Shown piece by piece: positions 45,511 to 54,401 of a stretch of 64,000 nucleotides of DNA (position 1 is its first letter; each line of letters starts with the position of its first letter). Where the stretch lies: assembly GCA_021776235.1 (NCBI GenBank), contig JAJFGG010000062.1:1-64000 (forward strand), written 5' to 3'. The translations under genes were made by a program, and so were the position numbers. Below the pieces are notes generated by a model. That model had not been told where the DNA came from. It worked only from the letters and a program-made list of their open reading frames with translations, and did not search any database. This DNA is from Alphaproteobacteria bacterium (GTDB lineage: Bacteria; Pseudomonadota; Alphaproteobacteria; GCA-2731375).

Positions 45511-46541
45511 GTGAGCGAAACGGACGCATCTGCGCCGCAGAAAAAACCGGTCGGTTTGGCCCTATGGGGCACCGAGCCGGTACAAACAACCGTCCGCCAC
45601 GCCCGGCTCGCCGAGCAGGTCGGGTTCGAGAGCATCTGGCTGACGGACACGCAGCTAATCTGCCGCGAGTTGTACGTGACGCTTGCGGCCTGTGCGACCT
45701 CCACCACCCGTTTGCGGCTGGCGACCGGGGTCACCGTACCACGCACGCGGCACCCTAGCGTCACCGCCGGCGCGTTGGCTACGCTAAGCGAACTGTCCGG
45801 CGGGCGGGCCCTGGCGGGAATTTCGGTGGGTCATTCGGCATTGCGCAACATCGGCCATGTACCGGCACGCATTGCGGAACTGGCCGACTACGTCGGGACC
45901 GTGCGCCAGCTGCTTGCGGCGCGGACAGCTCGCTTTGAAACCGGCACCGAAGGGCCCTAACCTGGCTTGCACATCCCGCCTCGGTACCGCTGCACGTCGC
46001 CGCGACCGGTCCGCGATTGACACGCGCCGCCGCGGGCATGGCTGATGGCATTATCCTGCTACAAGGCGCCGCGCCTGACCTCATTGAAAAAGCAATGGGT
46101 CTGGTGGACCAAGGACTAAGGGAGGCCGGCCGCGCACCGGGAAGCGTGCAGACCACGGCGTGGATCTATGTGGGCCTGGATCGTGATGGGCAACGGGCGC
46201 AGGACCAGGTGCGCGCTCGGGTAGCGGCGGTCCTGCGCATGATGGATTCCTCGCAATTTGAAGACCAAGATCGCGAGGCCGTGGAACGTCTGCACCACGG
46301 CTACGATATGTTTGCCCACGCCCAAACCATGCCGCCTCACGCCACTCTTGTACCGGAGCGGCTCATCCGCCGGTACGCTGTCGCTGGTACGCCCGACGAG
46401 GTGCGCATACGAATTGCCGAATTGCTCGCCGATCCACGCATTCACCGGGTGGTGGTCAGTCCGCAAATCGGTGCGCCGGATCAGCCCTTCACCCACGACT
46501 TTATCCGTCACTTTGGCGAGGCGGTGCTGGCGCGCCTGTAA
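45511..46541 (+). pseudogene. LLM class flavin-dependent oxidoreductase, frameshifted
   Basis: The gene would encode a luciferase-like monooxygenase of about 340 residues. It starts with GTG at 45511 behind a strong GAGGAGG site. The first part runs GLALWGTEPVQTTVRHARLA through TRHPSVTAGALATLSELSGG to ARFETGTEG, then stops at 45958. The continuation TWLAHPASVPLHVAATGPRL and IADELL-type C-terminal parts lie in another frame from about 45955 to 46541 (GMADGIILLQG and onward). A one-base change near the GGGCCC run at 45952-45957 would join them, so this is a single-frameshift pseudogene or a sequencing error. F420- or FMN-dependent enzymes of this group have varied substrates. Confidence 0.8.
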
Positions 46542-46569
46542 AGCCGATCGGCACCGTCAATAGGCGCCG

Positions 46570-47367
46570 TCAGCTTTCGCGCAATGCGCTTTCGGCCAGG
46601 CCGGGCTGGCCAGTCTCGTCCTGCACCTCCCAGTCGCGGTCCGCCGTCCCTCGCACCCGCTCATCGTAGGAGGCGCGAAGCGCCGCTTCCGTTCGCGCCA
46701 GGTCGGCGAGGTCGTTTGTTATGGCAACGCGCCATATATGCACCCGCACCAGAACCAAAAGCCAGACAACCATGATCGCAGCGGCAACGGCAGCCAAAAC
46801 CACGATCAAATCAAGGGTCGAAGTTTGCTGTGACTGGGCCGCGATTTCCTGCTCGGCACGGATAGCCCGCAGCAACTTTTCCATGCCGCTGGCATAGACC
46901 TGCTTCTGGATCAAATACCGGTTGCCGGACAGAATTTCGCGGGCTTCCCCCAGCTCCAGTTCACGGATCAACGCGAAAGCCTGGTTTTCCATCCTCACGA
47001 GTTCGCCATTGGCGGCGTCGGTCTCGCGGATGGCGTCCGCGATGGCCGGCTGCCGCGCAAGCTTGGTGGCCGTCTCGAGAGCGGTATACAGTTTCAGTTC
47101 GAAAACCCGGTAGCGATCGATCCACGCGAATTTTGCCGTCGCCGCCGCCATCGAAGCCGACATGGTCAATACTTCGTCAAAGTAAACGATATCGCCCCGG
47201 ACGCGCTCCAGCTCGAAGATCTGGAGGTAGTTGTCCTGCCGGACGTGGTACACGTCGTAAAGGTGCCAGCACGACCAGGCGAGCACCGCCAGGGTTGTCA
47301 GCGACGCCATTGCGATCAGTTTGTATGGGAACGGTTTGGCCCGAGGCTGGGACCTGTCAGATTCCAT
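46570..47367 (-). CDS. Membrane sensor protein lacking an output domain
   Basis: This 265-residue protein looks like the N-terminal half of a signalling protein. One helix (about residues 17-40) leads into a periplasmic four-helix sensing domain (LERVRGDIVYFDEVLTMSAS through SGMEKLLRAIRAEQEIA), then a second helix (about 185-210) and a cytoplasmic coiled-coil linker. In relatives this linker runs on to a PAS, GGDEF or kinase domain after a segment like AALRESE. Here it ends at AESALRES and stop, so the output domain is missing. ATG at 47367 is preferred over one seven codons upstream. It is convergent with the frameshifted flavin monooxygenase, and both may be decay products of one event. Confidence 0.75.
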   Translation of the reverse strand: MESDRSQPRAKPFPYKLIAMASLTTLAVLAWSCWHLYDVYHVRQDNYLQIFELERVRGDIVYFDEVLTMSASMAAATAKFAWIDRYRVFELKLYTALETATKLARQPAIADAIRETDAANGELVRMENQAFALIRELELGEAREILSGNRYLIQKQVYASGMEKLLRAIRAEQEIAAQSQQTSTLDLIVVLAAVAAAIMVVWLLVLVRVHIWRVAITNDLADLARTEAALRASYDERVRGTADRDWEVQDETGQPGLAESALRES

Positions 47368-47555
47368 AGCCTTTTTCCCATTTCTCAACTGCGGGCCAAC
47401 TCATCTGAACGACGGCTTTTTTACAGCTTGAGCCGTATGGCTTTTCTTGTAAACCGCCAATTTGCCTTGACTCTGGCACCGCCAAAATTATCTGCAGACC
47501 ATCCTTGTTACGAGCGGCATATGGCGCCGACGCCCCGGAGAACCAACGCGGCGGT

Positions 47556-49385
47556 TCAAATCTTCTTCAGGACCGTCAGCAGCCGTTCAATCTCTCCAGG
47601 GTCTCTATAAGCCCGGCGGAGCCAGGTCTCGACCGAGAAGGAAGACGGGTTCTCGCGCAATGTTCTGAGAACATTTTGTTCCATTTGGGCGTCACCCAGT
47701 GCAGCATGAGTGGCCGCAATGTAGACCAGCATATGCGGACCAATCGGACCACCGCGCTCAATGTTGCGCTGGAACGATGCAAGTGCTGCGGCGTAATCGC
47801 CGGCGTGAAAGTAGGCCAAGCCGAGCATGTTCAAAAAGGGTACACGTGCATTGACCGGATCGAGGCGCATTGCCTTCTGCAATGACTGGATCCCTTCGGA
47901 CGCACGGCCCGCAAAGGTCAACATAATGCCATGGAAGGCATGGGCATGGCTGCTGCTTGGCCTCTTCTCGACTGCGATCCGGCAAAGCTCGATCGCTCGA
48001 TCGTGCGCTCCCTCGAGCAGGGCCAAAAGACCTTGCGCAATCAGCGCCAGCGAATTCTCTGGATCGATATTGATGGCCTCGGCGCTCAATCGCCCAACTT
48101 CGTCGAGAGTGGCAACCCCGTCCTTTGCGTGTCCGAACAAGGTGGTAAGAGAGAGGACGAATGCCAGGCCGGCGTATCCTTTGGCGGAGTCCGGCTCCAG
48201 CTCGATGATGCGGCGAAACAGTACATTTGACGCAATGAAACGGGCCGCATCGTTGGGCGGATTGACGAGTGTCAGCGCTTGTCGATAGAGCGATCGCGCC
48301 TCCAGGTTTTTCATCCTGGTGCCCCCCGTTTTTAACGAAGCACCGGAGAGCAGTGTCACCGCCAGGGCGTTCCTGATGTCGTTGGCAATTTGCCCATGCG
48401 ATGCAAAAAGGCCGACATGTGAGTAGTCGAAACGCTTTGCCCAGATTTGTTGGCGAGACGCGACGTCTATTAGGTGTGTGTTAACCCGGTAATTGTCATC
48501 GACGATCTGTATGCTGCCCCTAAGGAGATGGGTCGCGCCCAGCGCCGCGCCAATCTTTGAATTATCGAGATCACGATTGCCGAAGCGTGCGGACGAGCTA
48601 TAAGCGATGACCTGCAAACCAGAAATTCGTGATAGGTCCGTGACAATGTCTTCCGCCAGGCCCGTTGCCAAATCGTATACCGAGGTGACCGGGCCAATCT
48701 TCTCCAATGGCAGGACCGCGATGGTCGGCGATGCAGAATATAATACGGCATCGTCGGTGCCCTGCGGAACCAAGTCAGGGCCGTGAGCGGACGTCAGCCA
48801 CAGGGCTCCGCCAAGGCCGACGGCGACGACCGCTGCCGAAACGACAGCAATGCCAAGCGAACGTCGCCACCGTCCGGTTGCCGCCGGCTGTTCTGGCGGA
48901 ATGATGCCAGGTCTTTCGGGCTGTTCCGATTGGCCAGCGGCATACTCGAATACCGGTACATAGGCACCCTTTGGAATGCTGATACGAATGGGATCATCTC
49001 GGCCAACGGTTAAGTAATAGTGCTCCAAGTCGCGGCGCAGGCGCCGAGCCTCCAGGCGCACAACCGGATCAGTGTTAGGATCGAAATTTTCGTCACGGTT
49101 GTACACCGACACCCCGATCGAATATCCCTTCAATCGATCGGGGCGCCCAGCCAGGGTTTCCCCGACAACGTAGTTCAGGAACGCCTGGCGGCGGTCATGA
49201 CCCGGAAACTCGGGGCTATTTAGGATTCGCTCGAGCTGCTCCCGGACGGCGTGGGGAGCCGGGTGCCCCATGTTCTCTGAATAGATTGCTGTCTGGTTAG
49301 ACCCTCGCATACCGCTTCCATTTTCAATCAGGATTCCATCATCCAGATGAGACCTAGAAAGGTTCTCCCTTAAGCTGAGAACCAT
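47556..49385 (-). CDS. Winged-helix, TolB-like and TPR repeat protein
   Basis: This 609-residue protein is of the kind often labelled adenylate cyclase-associated TPR protein, although no cyclase domain is present. An N-terminal region (about residues 45-150) resembles a winged helix: AFLNYVVGETLAGRPDRLKG through DPVVRLEARRLRRDLEHYY and IPKGAYVPVFEY. A transmembrane helix follows (about 178-200), then a TolB/FlgO-like domain (IAVLPLEKIG, GLAEDIVTDLSRISGLQVIA), then several TPR repeats to the end. It could be a membrane-bound, DNA-binding regulator. The start is uncertain: ATG at 49385 is the longest, and ATG at 49310 has a better ribosome site. It is divergent from a small gene and a sulfatase, with an operator-like tandem palindrome between. 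Confidence 0.8.
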   Translation of the reverse strand: MVLSLRENLSRSHLDDGILIENGSGMRGSNQTAIYSENMGHPAPHAVREQLERILNSPEFPGHDRRQAFLNYVVGETLAGRPDRLKGYSIGVSVYNRDENFDPNTDPVVRLEARRLRRDLEHYYLTVGRDDPIRISIPKGAYVPVFEYAAGQSEQPERPGIIPPEQPAATGRWRRSLGIAVVSAAVVAVGLGGALWLTSAHGPDLVPQGTDDAVLYSASPTIAVLPLEKIGPVTSVYDLATGLAEDIVTDLSRISGLQVIAYSSSARFGNRDLDNSKIGAALGATHLLRGSIQIVDDNYRVNTHLIDVASRQQIWAKRFDYSHVGLFASHGQIANDIRNALAVTLLSGASLKTGGTRMKNLEARSLYRQALTLVNPPNDAARFIASNVLFRRIIELEPDSAKGYAGLAFVLSLTTLFGHAKDGVATLDEVGRLSAEAINIDPENSLALIAQGLLALLEGAHDRAIELCRIAVEKRPSSSHAHAFHGIMLTFAGRASEGIQSLQKAMRLDPVNARVPFLNMLGLAYFHAGDYAAALASFQRNIERGGPIGPHMLVYIAATHAALGDAQMEQNVLRTLRENPSSFSVETWLRRAYRDPGEIERLLTVLKKI

Positions 49386-49444
49386 GCCAACCGCTATGAT
49401 TTAACCCGTCTGCCATTACGAAATTTGGCGGACTCGCGTCGTTT

Positions 49445-49470
49445 GGAACGCGTTCCGAACGCGTTCGAAC
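49445..49470. promoter_or_regulatory. Tandem palindromic operator candidate
   Basis: Two identical ten-base palindromes GAACGCGTTC lie at 49446-49455 and 49457-49466, eleven bases apart (one helical turn), and a further GAAC half follows. The first is extended to the perfect twelve-base palindrome GGAACGCGTTCC. It sits 60 bases upstream of the winged-helix/TPR gene and about 100 bases upstream of the small gene leading to the sulfatase. Confidence 0.65.
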
Positions 49471-49569
49471 TCCCGTAGCTCGACGATTGCAACGACACTA
49501 ACACCACGTAGCCCAATTGTCTGATTTACATGGTAGAGGCTGACTGTCGGCATGGAAATAGGGAAGATC

Positions 49570-49803
49570 ATGGATGATTTTTGCCACCAATTTCCCAGTC
49601 ACGCCCGACGAATCCGACCACTTGCCCTAAGAGACTCGAACTTCCGTTCTATCTGCGAGGACTACGGCATGGCGCTGGGCGCGATCGAGTACTGGCATCA
49701 CGATAAGGACGCGGCTTCTGGTCGAGAGGAAGAATTCCACCGAATTGCCAAGGAATTGAGGGAAGAGGCGTTCAAATACCTGGAAACGCACAGCGACAAC
49801 TGA
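49570..49803 (+). CDS. Small helical protein of unknown function
   Basis: This 77-residue cytosolic protein has the layout of a recurring family of small proteins that I remember only by pattern. It has an N-terminal CHQFPSHARRIRPLALRDSN, then FRSICEDYGMALGAIEYW and a C-terminal helix EEFHRIAKELREEAFKYLE. Two or three helices are predicted and no function is known. ATG at 49570 is preferred since AGGGAAG lies a few bases upstream; ATG at 49552 is the alternative. It lies between the operator candidate and the second sulfatase, 128 bases ahead of the latter, in the same direction. Confidence 0.65.
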   Translation: MDDFCHQFPSHARRIRPLALRDSNFRSICEDYGMALGAIEYWHHDKDAASGREEEFHRIAKELREEAFKYLETHSDN

Positions 49804-49931
49804 CGAAGGGCGCCGCGATTAGCCGTTACATCGAGCGATGGATCGGTTCAGTGAAAATCGGAGCTGGATGATATCACGACCGAAAGCAACTTTTACCCAT
49901 GGCGGGGCAAACATCCTAGGAGGGTTCGACA

Positions 49932-51584
49932 ATGAAATACTTAATGCCAAAGCTCGTCGTTGCATCAAGCTTGGCAGTGGGGCTAGCGGTGGGGTTCATA
50001 GGCTCTTCATTCGCCCAGCAGTCCGATGCACCGTATCTGGTATATGAAAAGAAGAATAAGGACAAATGGGCAATCGAAGATAATCAAGTCAATGAGAAAC
50101 TCGCAGCGCTTGAGAAAAAGTTCGGTAAAAAACCCAACATAATAATGGTGTTGTCCGACGACGTCGGTTGGGGTGTGCTTGGTGCTTATGGCGGCGGCAA
50201 GGTCGTTGGAACGCCGACGCCGCAACTGGACAAGATGGCCAGAGATGGCATGAAGTTTCTGTCGGCCTATTCCGAGCCTTCCTGTACGCCCACGCGTCTC
50301 GCCTTGTTGACTGGACGCCAGCCCCATCGTACCGGGGTTAACGTGGTACTTTGGCCGGGTCAGAAGCAAGGCCTCGTTGACGAGGAGGTAACCATCGCTG
50401 AACTACTCCGGGCTGGAGGCTATGACACGGCCATGTGGGGCAAGTGGCATGTTGGCGATGTTTACGATGAGCAGTTGCCCCATAACCAGGGCTTCGACTA
50501 CGCCGAGTACTCGCCCTACAACGGCGCGGTCTGGGGCTGGCAGGACTCTGCTGAATTTCCGAGAAAGTACGGCGGTACGGCAGGTAAATCGGCGCTGTGG
50601 CTGGACGTGCCGGAGAACTACTTCGAGCGTTTCGGCCTGGAACCGCACTTCATCTGGGAAGGGCGCCCGGGGAAAAAACCAAAGAAGGTAATGCCGGCCA
50701 ACTGTGAGACCTACCAGGAAATCGACACCCGGCGCACTGATGCAATCAACAAGTACGTCGCGGATCACGCCAAGAGCGACAAACCTTTCTTTATCTACTT
50801 CCCGACGGACGCCACCAACTCGATCTGTGCAAGTCCCGAGAAATTCCGGTTTCAAAAGCACGTTGACAGCGCCAACAACTTGGCTGTCTCGATGGTCCAA
50901 CACGACAACAATATGGGGCGACTGCTGCAAAACCTGAAAGATCAGGGTATCGCCGAGAACACGCTGGTACTGTGGTATAGCGACAATGGTCCCATGCACG
51001 GGTTTTACCCCATCACCGGTTACAGTCACTTTCGCGGCGGCAAAGGTGATGTTACCGAGGGTGGCGTGCGCGTGCCGGCCATGGCCTGGTGGCCGGGCAT
51101 GATCGAGCCTGGCCAGGAGCCCATCGATCTGCTGCATGTCTCCGACGTGTTCACCACGCTGGCGCGCATCGGGGGTGTCAAGGACAAGATCCCGACCGAC
51201 CGGGTTACCGATGGTATCGACCAGGCGGCGTTCCTGCTCAACGGCGAAGATCACTCGCGGCGCGACTACATATTCCACTACAGTGGTACCGAAATTGGCG
51301 CGGTGCGGTTTGGCAAGCTTAAGATGCATTATAAGGGCCAGCAGGGCGGCCTGCCGCAGTTCGAACTGTACAACATTATGCGCGATCCACGGGAGGATCT
51401 CGGCAAAAAGATTGGCATCTATCCCTATTTGCATATCCCGGTACCCTTTGGTCAGCTTGTCCAGGCGCACCTCGAACAGATGCAGCAGTTCCCCGACCGC
51501 AAGCTCGACCCGAAGACGGGCAAGGAGGTTAAAGCCAGAAGGCGGGCGACGAGCAGCTGGGAGATAGGCCCGGACATGAACTGA
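49932..51584 (+). CDS. Exported arylsulfatase
   Basis: The product is a 550-residue type I sulfatase. A signal peptide ends near SSFAQQ, followed by a 40-residue polar spacer rich in Lys and Glu. Then come the metal-binding start NIIMVLSDDVGWG, the formylglycine motif CTPTR (in EPSCTPTRLALLTGR), GKWHVGD, and YSDNGPMHG. All active-site residues of the family are present. AGGAGGG lies upstream of the ATG. It shares only distant similarity with the sulfatase at 15102, whose motif is CTAGR. The substrate is unknown. No formylglycine-generating enzyme is in the window. The nearby winged-helix/TPR protein may control it (inference from position). Confidence 0.93.
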   Translation: MKYLMPKLVVASSLAVGLAVGFIGSSFAQQSDAPYLVYEKKNKDKWAIEDNQVNEKLAALEKKFGKKPNIIMVLSDDVGWGVLGAYGGGKVVGTPTPQLDKMARDGMKFLSAYSEPSCTPTRLALLTGRQPHRTGVNVVLWPGQKQGLVDEEVTIAELLRAGGYDTAMWGKWHVGDVYDEQLPHNQGFDYAEYSPYNGAVWGWQDSAEFPRKYGGTAGKSALWLDVPENYFERFGLEPHFIWEGRPGKKPKKVMPANCETYQEIDTRRTDAINKYVADHAKSDKPFFIYFPTDATNSICASPEKFRFQKHVDSANNLAVSMVQHDNNMGRLLQNLKDQGIAENTLVLWYSDNGPMHGFYPITGYSHFRGGKGDVTEGGVRVPAMAWWPGMIEPGQEPIDLLHVSDVFTTLARIGGVKDKIPTDRVTDGIDQAAFLLNGEDHSRRDYIFHYSGTEIGAVRFGKLKMHYKGQQGGLPQFELYNIMRDPREDLGKKIGIYPYLHIPVPFGQLVQAHLEQMQQFPDRKLDPKTGKEVKARRRATSSWEIGPDMN

Positions 51585-51760
51585 TTGAGAAGTTCCGGTA
51601 CCGGGTGTTGAACTCGCTCCAAGCGACCAGCAGAGGATTGCGGTTACGGTGACATTGGCCTGGTTTCGGGTCCTGTTTTATCTGCTGCTGCCTTGGCCCG
51701 CGCTTATGGCCAGCCGCCAAACTGTCTAGCAGCGGAACCTAATACAGCCTGGTAGGCAGC

Positions 51761-53665
51761 CTAACCGTCTGCCCCGGCATAACCGATGAGGCGCAGCGCC
51801 TCGGTGATTTCGTCAAGAATGACCGGCTCATCGATGGTGGCCGGCATTTTCCAATCCCGGCTATCGGCGATGGCGGCCATGGTGCCGCGCAAAATCTTGC
51901 CGGAGCGGGTTTTCGGCAGACGGGGCACCACGGTACAGGTCTTGAACGCCGCCACCGGGCCGATCTCGGCCCGTACCTTGGCCACCAGTTCCTGGCAGAT
52001 CGCCGATTCATCCCGGTCGACGCCCGCCTTCAGCACCGCAAAGCCCAACGGCACCTGGCCTTTCAGGCTGTCTGCGACGCCGACCACGGCGCACTCTGCC
52101 ACATCCCCATGGCCAGCCAGCACCTCTTCCATGCCGCCCGTGGACAGGCGGTGGCCGGCCACGTTGATGATGTCGTCGGTGCGCGACATGATGTAGAGGT
52201 AGCCGTCCTCGTCCTGGAAACCGGCGTCGGCGGTTTTGTAATAGCCGGGAAATTCTTCCAGATAGGATTCGATATAGCGCTCGTCGGCCTGCCAAAGGGT
52301 CGGCAGGCAGCCCGGCGGCATGGGTAGCTTGATAACGATGGCGCCGGTGCTTCCCCGCGCTATTTCGTTGTTGCTTTCATCCACCACCCGCACGTCATAG
52401 CCTGGTACCGCCTTGGTAGGCGAGCCGTGCTTGATGGGCAGGGCGCCCAGGCCCATGCAGTTGGCGGCGATGGCCCAACCGGTCTCGGTCTGCCACCAAT
52501 GGTCGATCACCGGCTTTTGCAGCTGTTGTTCGGCCCATTGCAGGGTATCCGGGTCGGCCCGCTCGCCGGCCAGGAAAAGGGTGCGAAAGCGGGACAGATC
52601 GTATTGGGCCAGTAGCTTACCGTCCGGATCTTCCTTGCGGATTGCGCGAAAGGCCGTGGGGGCGGTAAAAAGCGAAACGCAATTGTGCTGTTGGATGACC
52701 CGCCAGAAGACGCCTGCGTCCGGCGTGCCCACGGGTTTGCCCTCGAACAGGATCGAGGTGGCGCCATGGAACAGCGGCGCATAGACGATATAGGAATGGC
52801 CCACCACCCAGCCCACGTCCGAGGCCGACCACCACACTTCCCCAGGATCGACGTCATAAATATTCTTCATGGACCATTTCAGGGCCACCAGATGGCCACC
52901 GTTGTCCCGCACCACGCCCTTGGGAATGCCCGTGGTGCCCGAGGTATAGAGAATGTACAGCGGATCGGTGGCCAGGACGGGGACACAATCGGCGGGCTGC
53001 GCCCCGGCGACGGCCTCGTCCCAGTCGTGGTCCCGGCCCGGGATCAGCTCGGCCGCCTCCATCTGGCGTTGCAGGATGACGCAGGTCTCGGGCTTGTGGC
53101 TGGCCATCGCGATGGCGCCATCCAGCAGGGGCTTGTAGGGCACGATGCGGCCAGGCTCGACGCCGCAGGAGGCCGACAGGATCACTTTCGGCAAGGCGTC
53201 GTCTATGCGGGTGGCCAGTTCGTTGGCCGCGAAGCCGCCGAAGACCACGGAATGCACCGCCCCGATGCGGGCGCAGGCCAGCATGGCGACGGCGGTTTCG
53301 GGCACCATGGGCATATAGATGATCACCCGGTCGCCCTTGCCGACGCCCAGGCCCCGCAGCATGCCCGCGCACTGGGCGACCTGAGCGCGCAATTCCAGAT
53401 AGCTGATGCTGCGAATGGTATTTGTGACCGGGGAATCATGGATAATGGCCGCCTGGTCGCCACGTCCGGCTTCTATATGGCGATCCACGGCATTGTAACA
53501 GGTGTTGGTCTGCGCACCCGGAAACCAGCGGTAAAAGGGCGCGCGGCTGTCGTCCAGGACCTGGTCCCAGGTCTTGATCCAATGAACATCCTGCGCCGCC
53601 TCGGCCCAGAATGCCTGGGGGTCTTTTTGCCAGGCGCCATATGTTTCGTCGTATCCACCGGCCAT
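51761..53665 (-). CDS. prpE: Propionyl-CoA synthetase
   Basis: PrpE (634 residues) is an AMP-forming acyl-CoA ligase that activates propionate. Adenylation motifs are YTSGTTGIPKGVVRDNGGHL (core), WWQTETGW and TADAGFQDEDGYLYIMSRTD, with the catalytic lysine in LPKTRSGKILRGTM. The RDNGGH and WKTETGW-like context favours PrpE over acetyl-CoA synthetase. ATG at 53665 (MAGGYDETYGAW) is preferred over one eleven codons upstream because it starts the usual N-terminus. It may serve propionate assimilation with the hydratase and thioesterase genes upstream on the same strand, though a 180-base repeat-bearing gap separates them. Confidence 0.92.
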   Translation of the reverse strand: MAGGYDETYGAWQKDPQAFWAEAAQDVHWIKTWDQVLDDSRAPFYRWFPGAQTNTCYNAVDRHIEAGRGDQAAIIHDSPVTNTIRSISYLELRAQVAQCAGMLRGLGVGKGDRVIIYMPMVPETAVAMLACARIGAVHSVVFGGFAANELATRIDDALPKVILSASCGVEPGRIVPYKPLLDGAIAMASHKPETCVILQRQMEAAELIPGRDHDWDEAVAGAQPADCVPVLATDPLYILYTSGTTGIPKGVVRDNGGHLVALKWSMKNIYDVDPGEVWWSASDVGWVVGHSYIVYAPLFHGATSILFEGKPVGTPDAGVFWRVIQQHNCVSLFTAPTAFRAIRKEDPDGKLLAQYDLSRFRTLFLAGERADPDTLQWAEQQLQKPVIDHWWQTETGWAIAANCMGLGALPIKHGSPTKAVPGYDVRVVDESNNEIARGSTGAIVIKLPMPPGCLPTLWQADERYIESYLEEFPGYYKTADAGFQDEDGYLYIMSRTDDIINVAGHRLSTGGMEEVLAGHGDVAECAVVGVADSLKGQVPLGFAVLKAGVDRDESAICQELVAKVRAEIGPVAAFKTCTVVPRLPKTRSGKILRGTMAAIADSRDWKMPATIDEPVILDEITEALRLIGYAGADG

Positions 53666-53744
53666 GAAATTTTCCCCGCTTCCTGCATCCGAGATCATTG
53701 CGTTGCCTATTATGAAGGTTCACCTCGGTTATACCAATGCTCCT

Positions 53745-53850
53745 TGAGTGCACGACTGACGATACCCCGTATCGCTGCGTCGCACTCTCTTACCCGGTCG
53801 CGCCGGAGGCGCGCGTGCCGCGCGACCCCCGCAAGGCGTCGCTAGGGATC
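53745..53850. repeat. Possible dispersed palindromic repeat
   Basis: The gap upstream of prpE holds several short hairpins in a row: CGATAC/GTATCG (53760-53765, 53769-53774) and CGCGCC/GGCGCG around 53800-53815, with GCGTCGC at both ends of the GC-rich part. The composition looks like a non-coding, mobile-type repeat unit and not a gene. No second copy is visible in the window. Confidence 0.4.
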
Positions 53851-53854
53851 CCGA

Positions 53855-54343
53855 TCAACGCGGGTTGGTATAGGGCTCGGGCACATGGATGGGCGGCAGG
53901 CCATCTGACAGGTCATAGGCATCCAGCTCCCTGGGCACCTTCAACACCGCATTGGCCCGCAATACCACTTCGCCATCGGCCAACAGGCGGCCTTCGGCAA
54001 AGACCAGGCTGCGGGTCTGCTTGACAACATCGCCATGGGCCTCGACCCACTGCCCCTTCCTCACCGGGGCCAGGAAGTCCGAGGTCATGTTCACCGTCAC
54101 CAGAAAGCCGGGAATGCCGGTTTCCAAGTTGGCGTTGAAACCCAATTCGATGTCCATCAAGGTGAACAGCATGCCGCCGTGGCAAATTCCCGCCGCATTG
54201 ACGTGCTTTTCGCCGCAACGGAAGCCGAACTCTATCTTGTGGCCGAGGTTGCGCAGGAACAATGGTCCCACGGTGCCGTAGTAAAACCGTTCCGGTTCCC
54301 AGGGATGAAAACCGGGCGGTGGACTGTGCGCTTCGAAGGACAT
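53855..54343 (-). CDS. PaaI family (hotdog) thioesterase
   Basis: This 162-residue hotdog-fold protein probably hydrolyses acyl-CoA thioesters. The family core is GEKHVNAAGICHGGMLFTLM then DIELGFNANLE, with the catalytic-region NAAGxxHGG motif, and VTVNMTSDFLAPVRKGQWVE. ATG at 54343 is chosen, two codons inside the longest frame. It lies 58 bases after an enoyl-CoA hydratase gene on the same strand, suggesting a shared acyl-CoA route. Confidence 0.85.
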   Translation of the reverse strand: MSFEAHSPPPGFHPWEPERFYYGTVGPLFLRNLGHKIEFGFRCGEKHVNAAGICHGGMLFTLMDIELGFNANLETGIPGFLVTVNMTSDFLAPVRKGQWVEAHGDVVKQTRSLVFAEGRLLADGEVVLRANAVLKVPRELDAYDLSDGLPPIHVPEPYTNPR

Positions 54344-54401
54344 GGGCAAACCTGACTAGGTGTGGTCTCTCACGCGGTTGTTCGTTGTATTTTGCCGCGC
54401 C

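Noticed and set aside
53730..53860. A tRNA or small RNA upstream of prpE
   Set aside because: The short hairpins do not fold into a cloverleaf and no anticodon or T-loop sequence is present.
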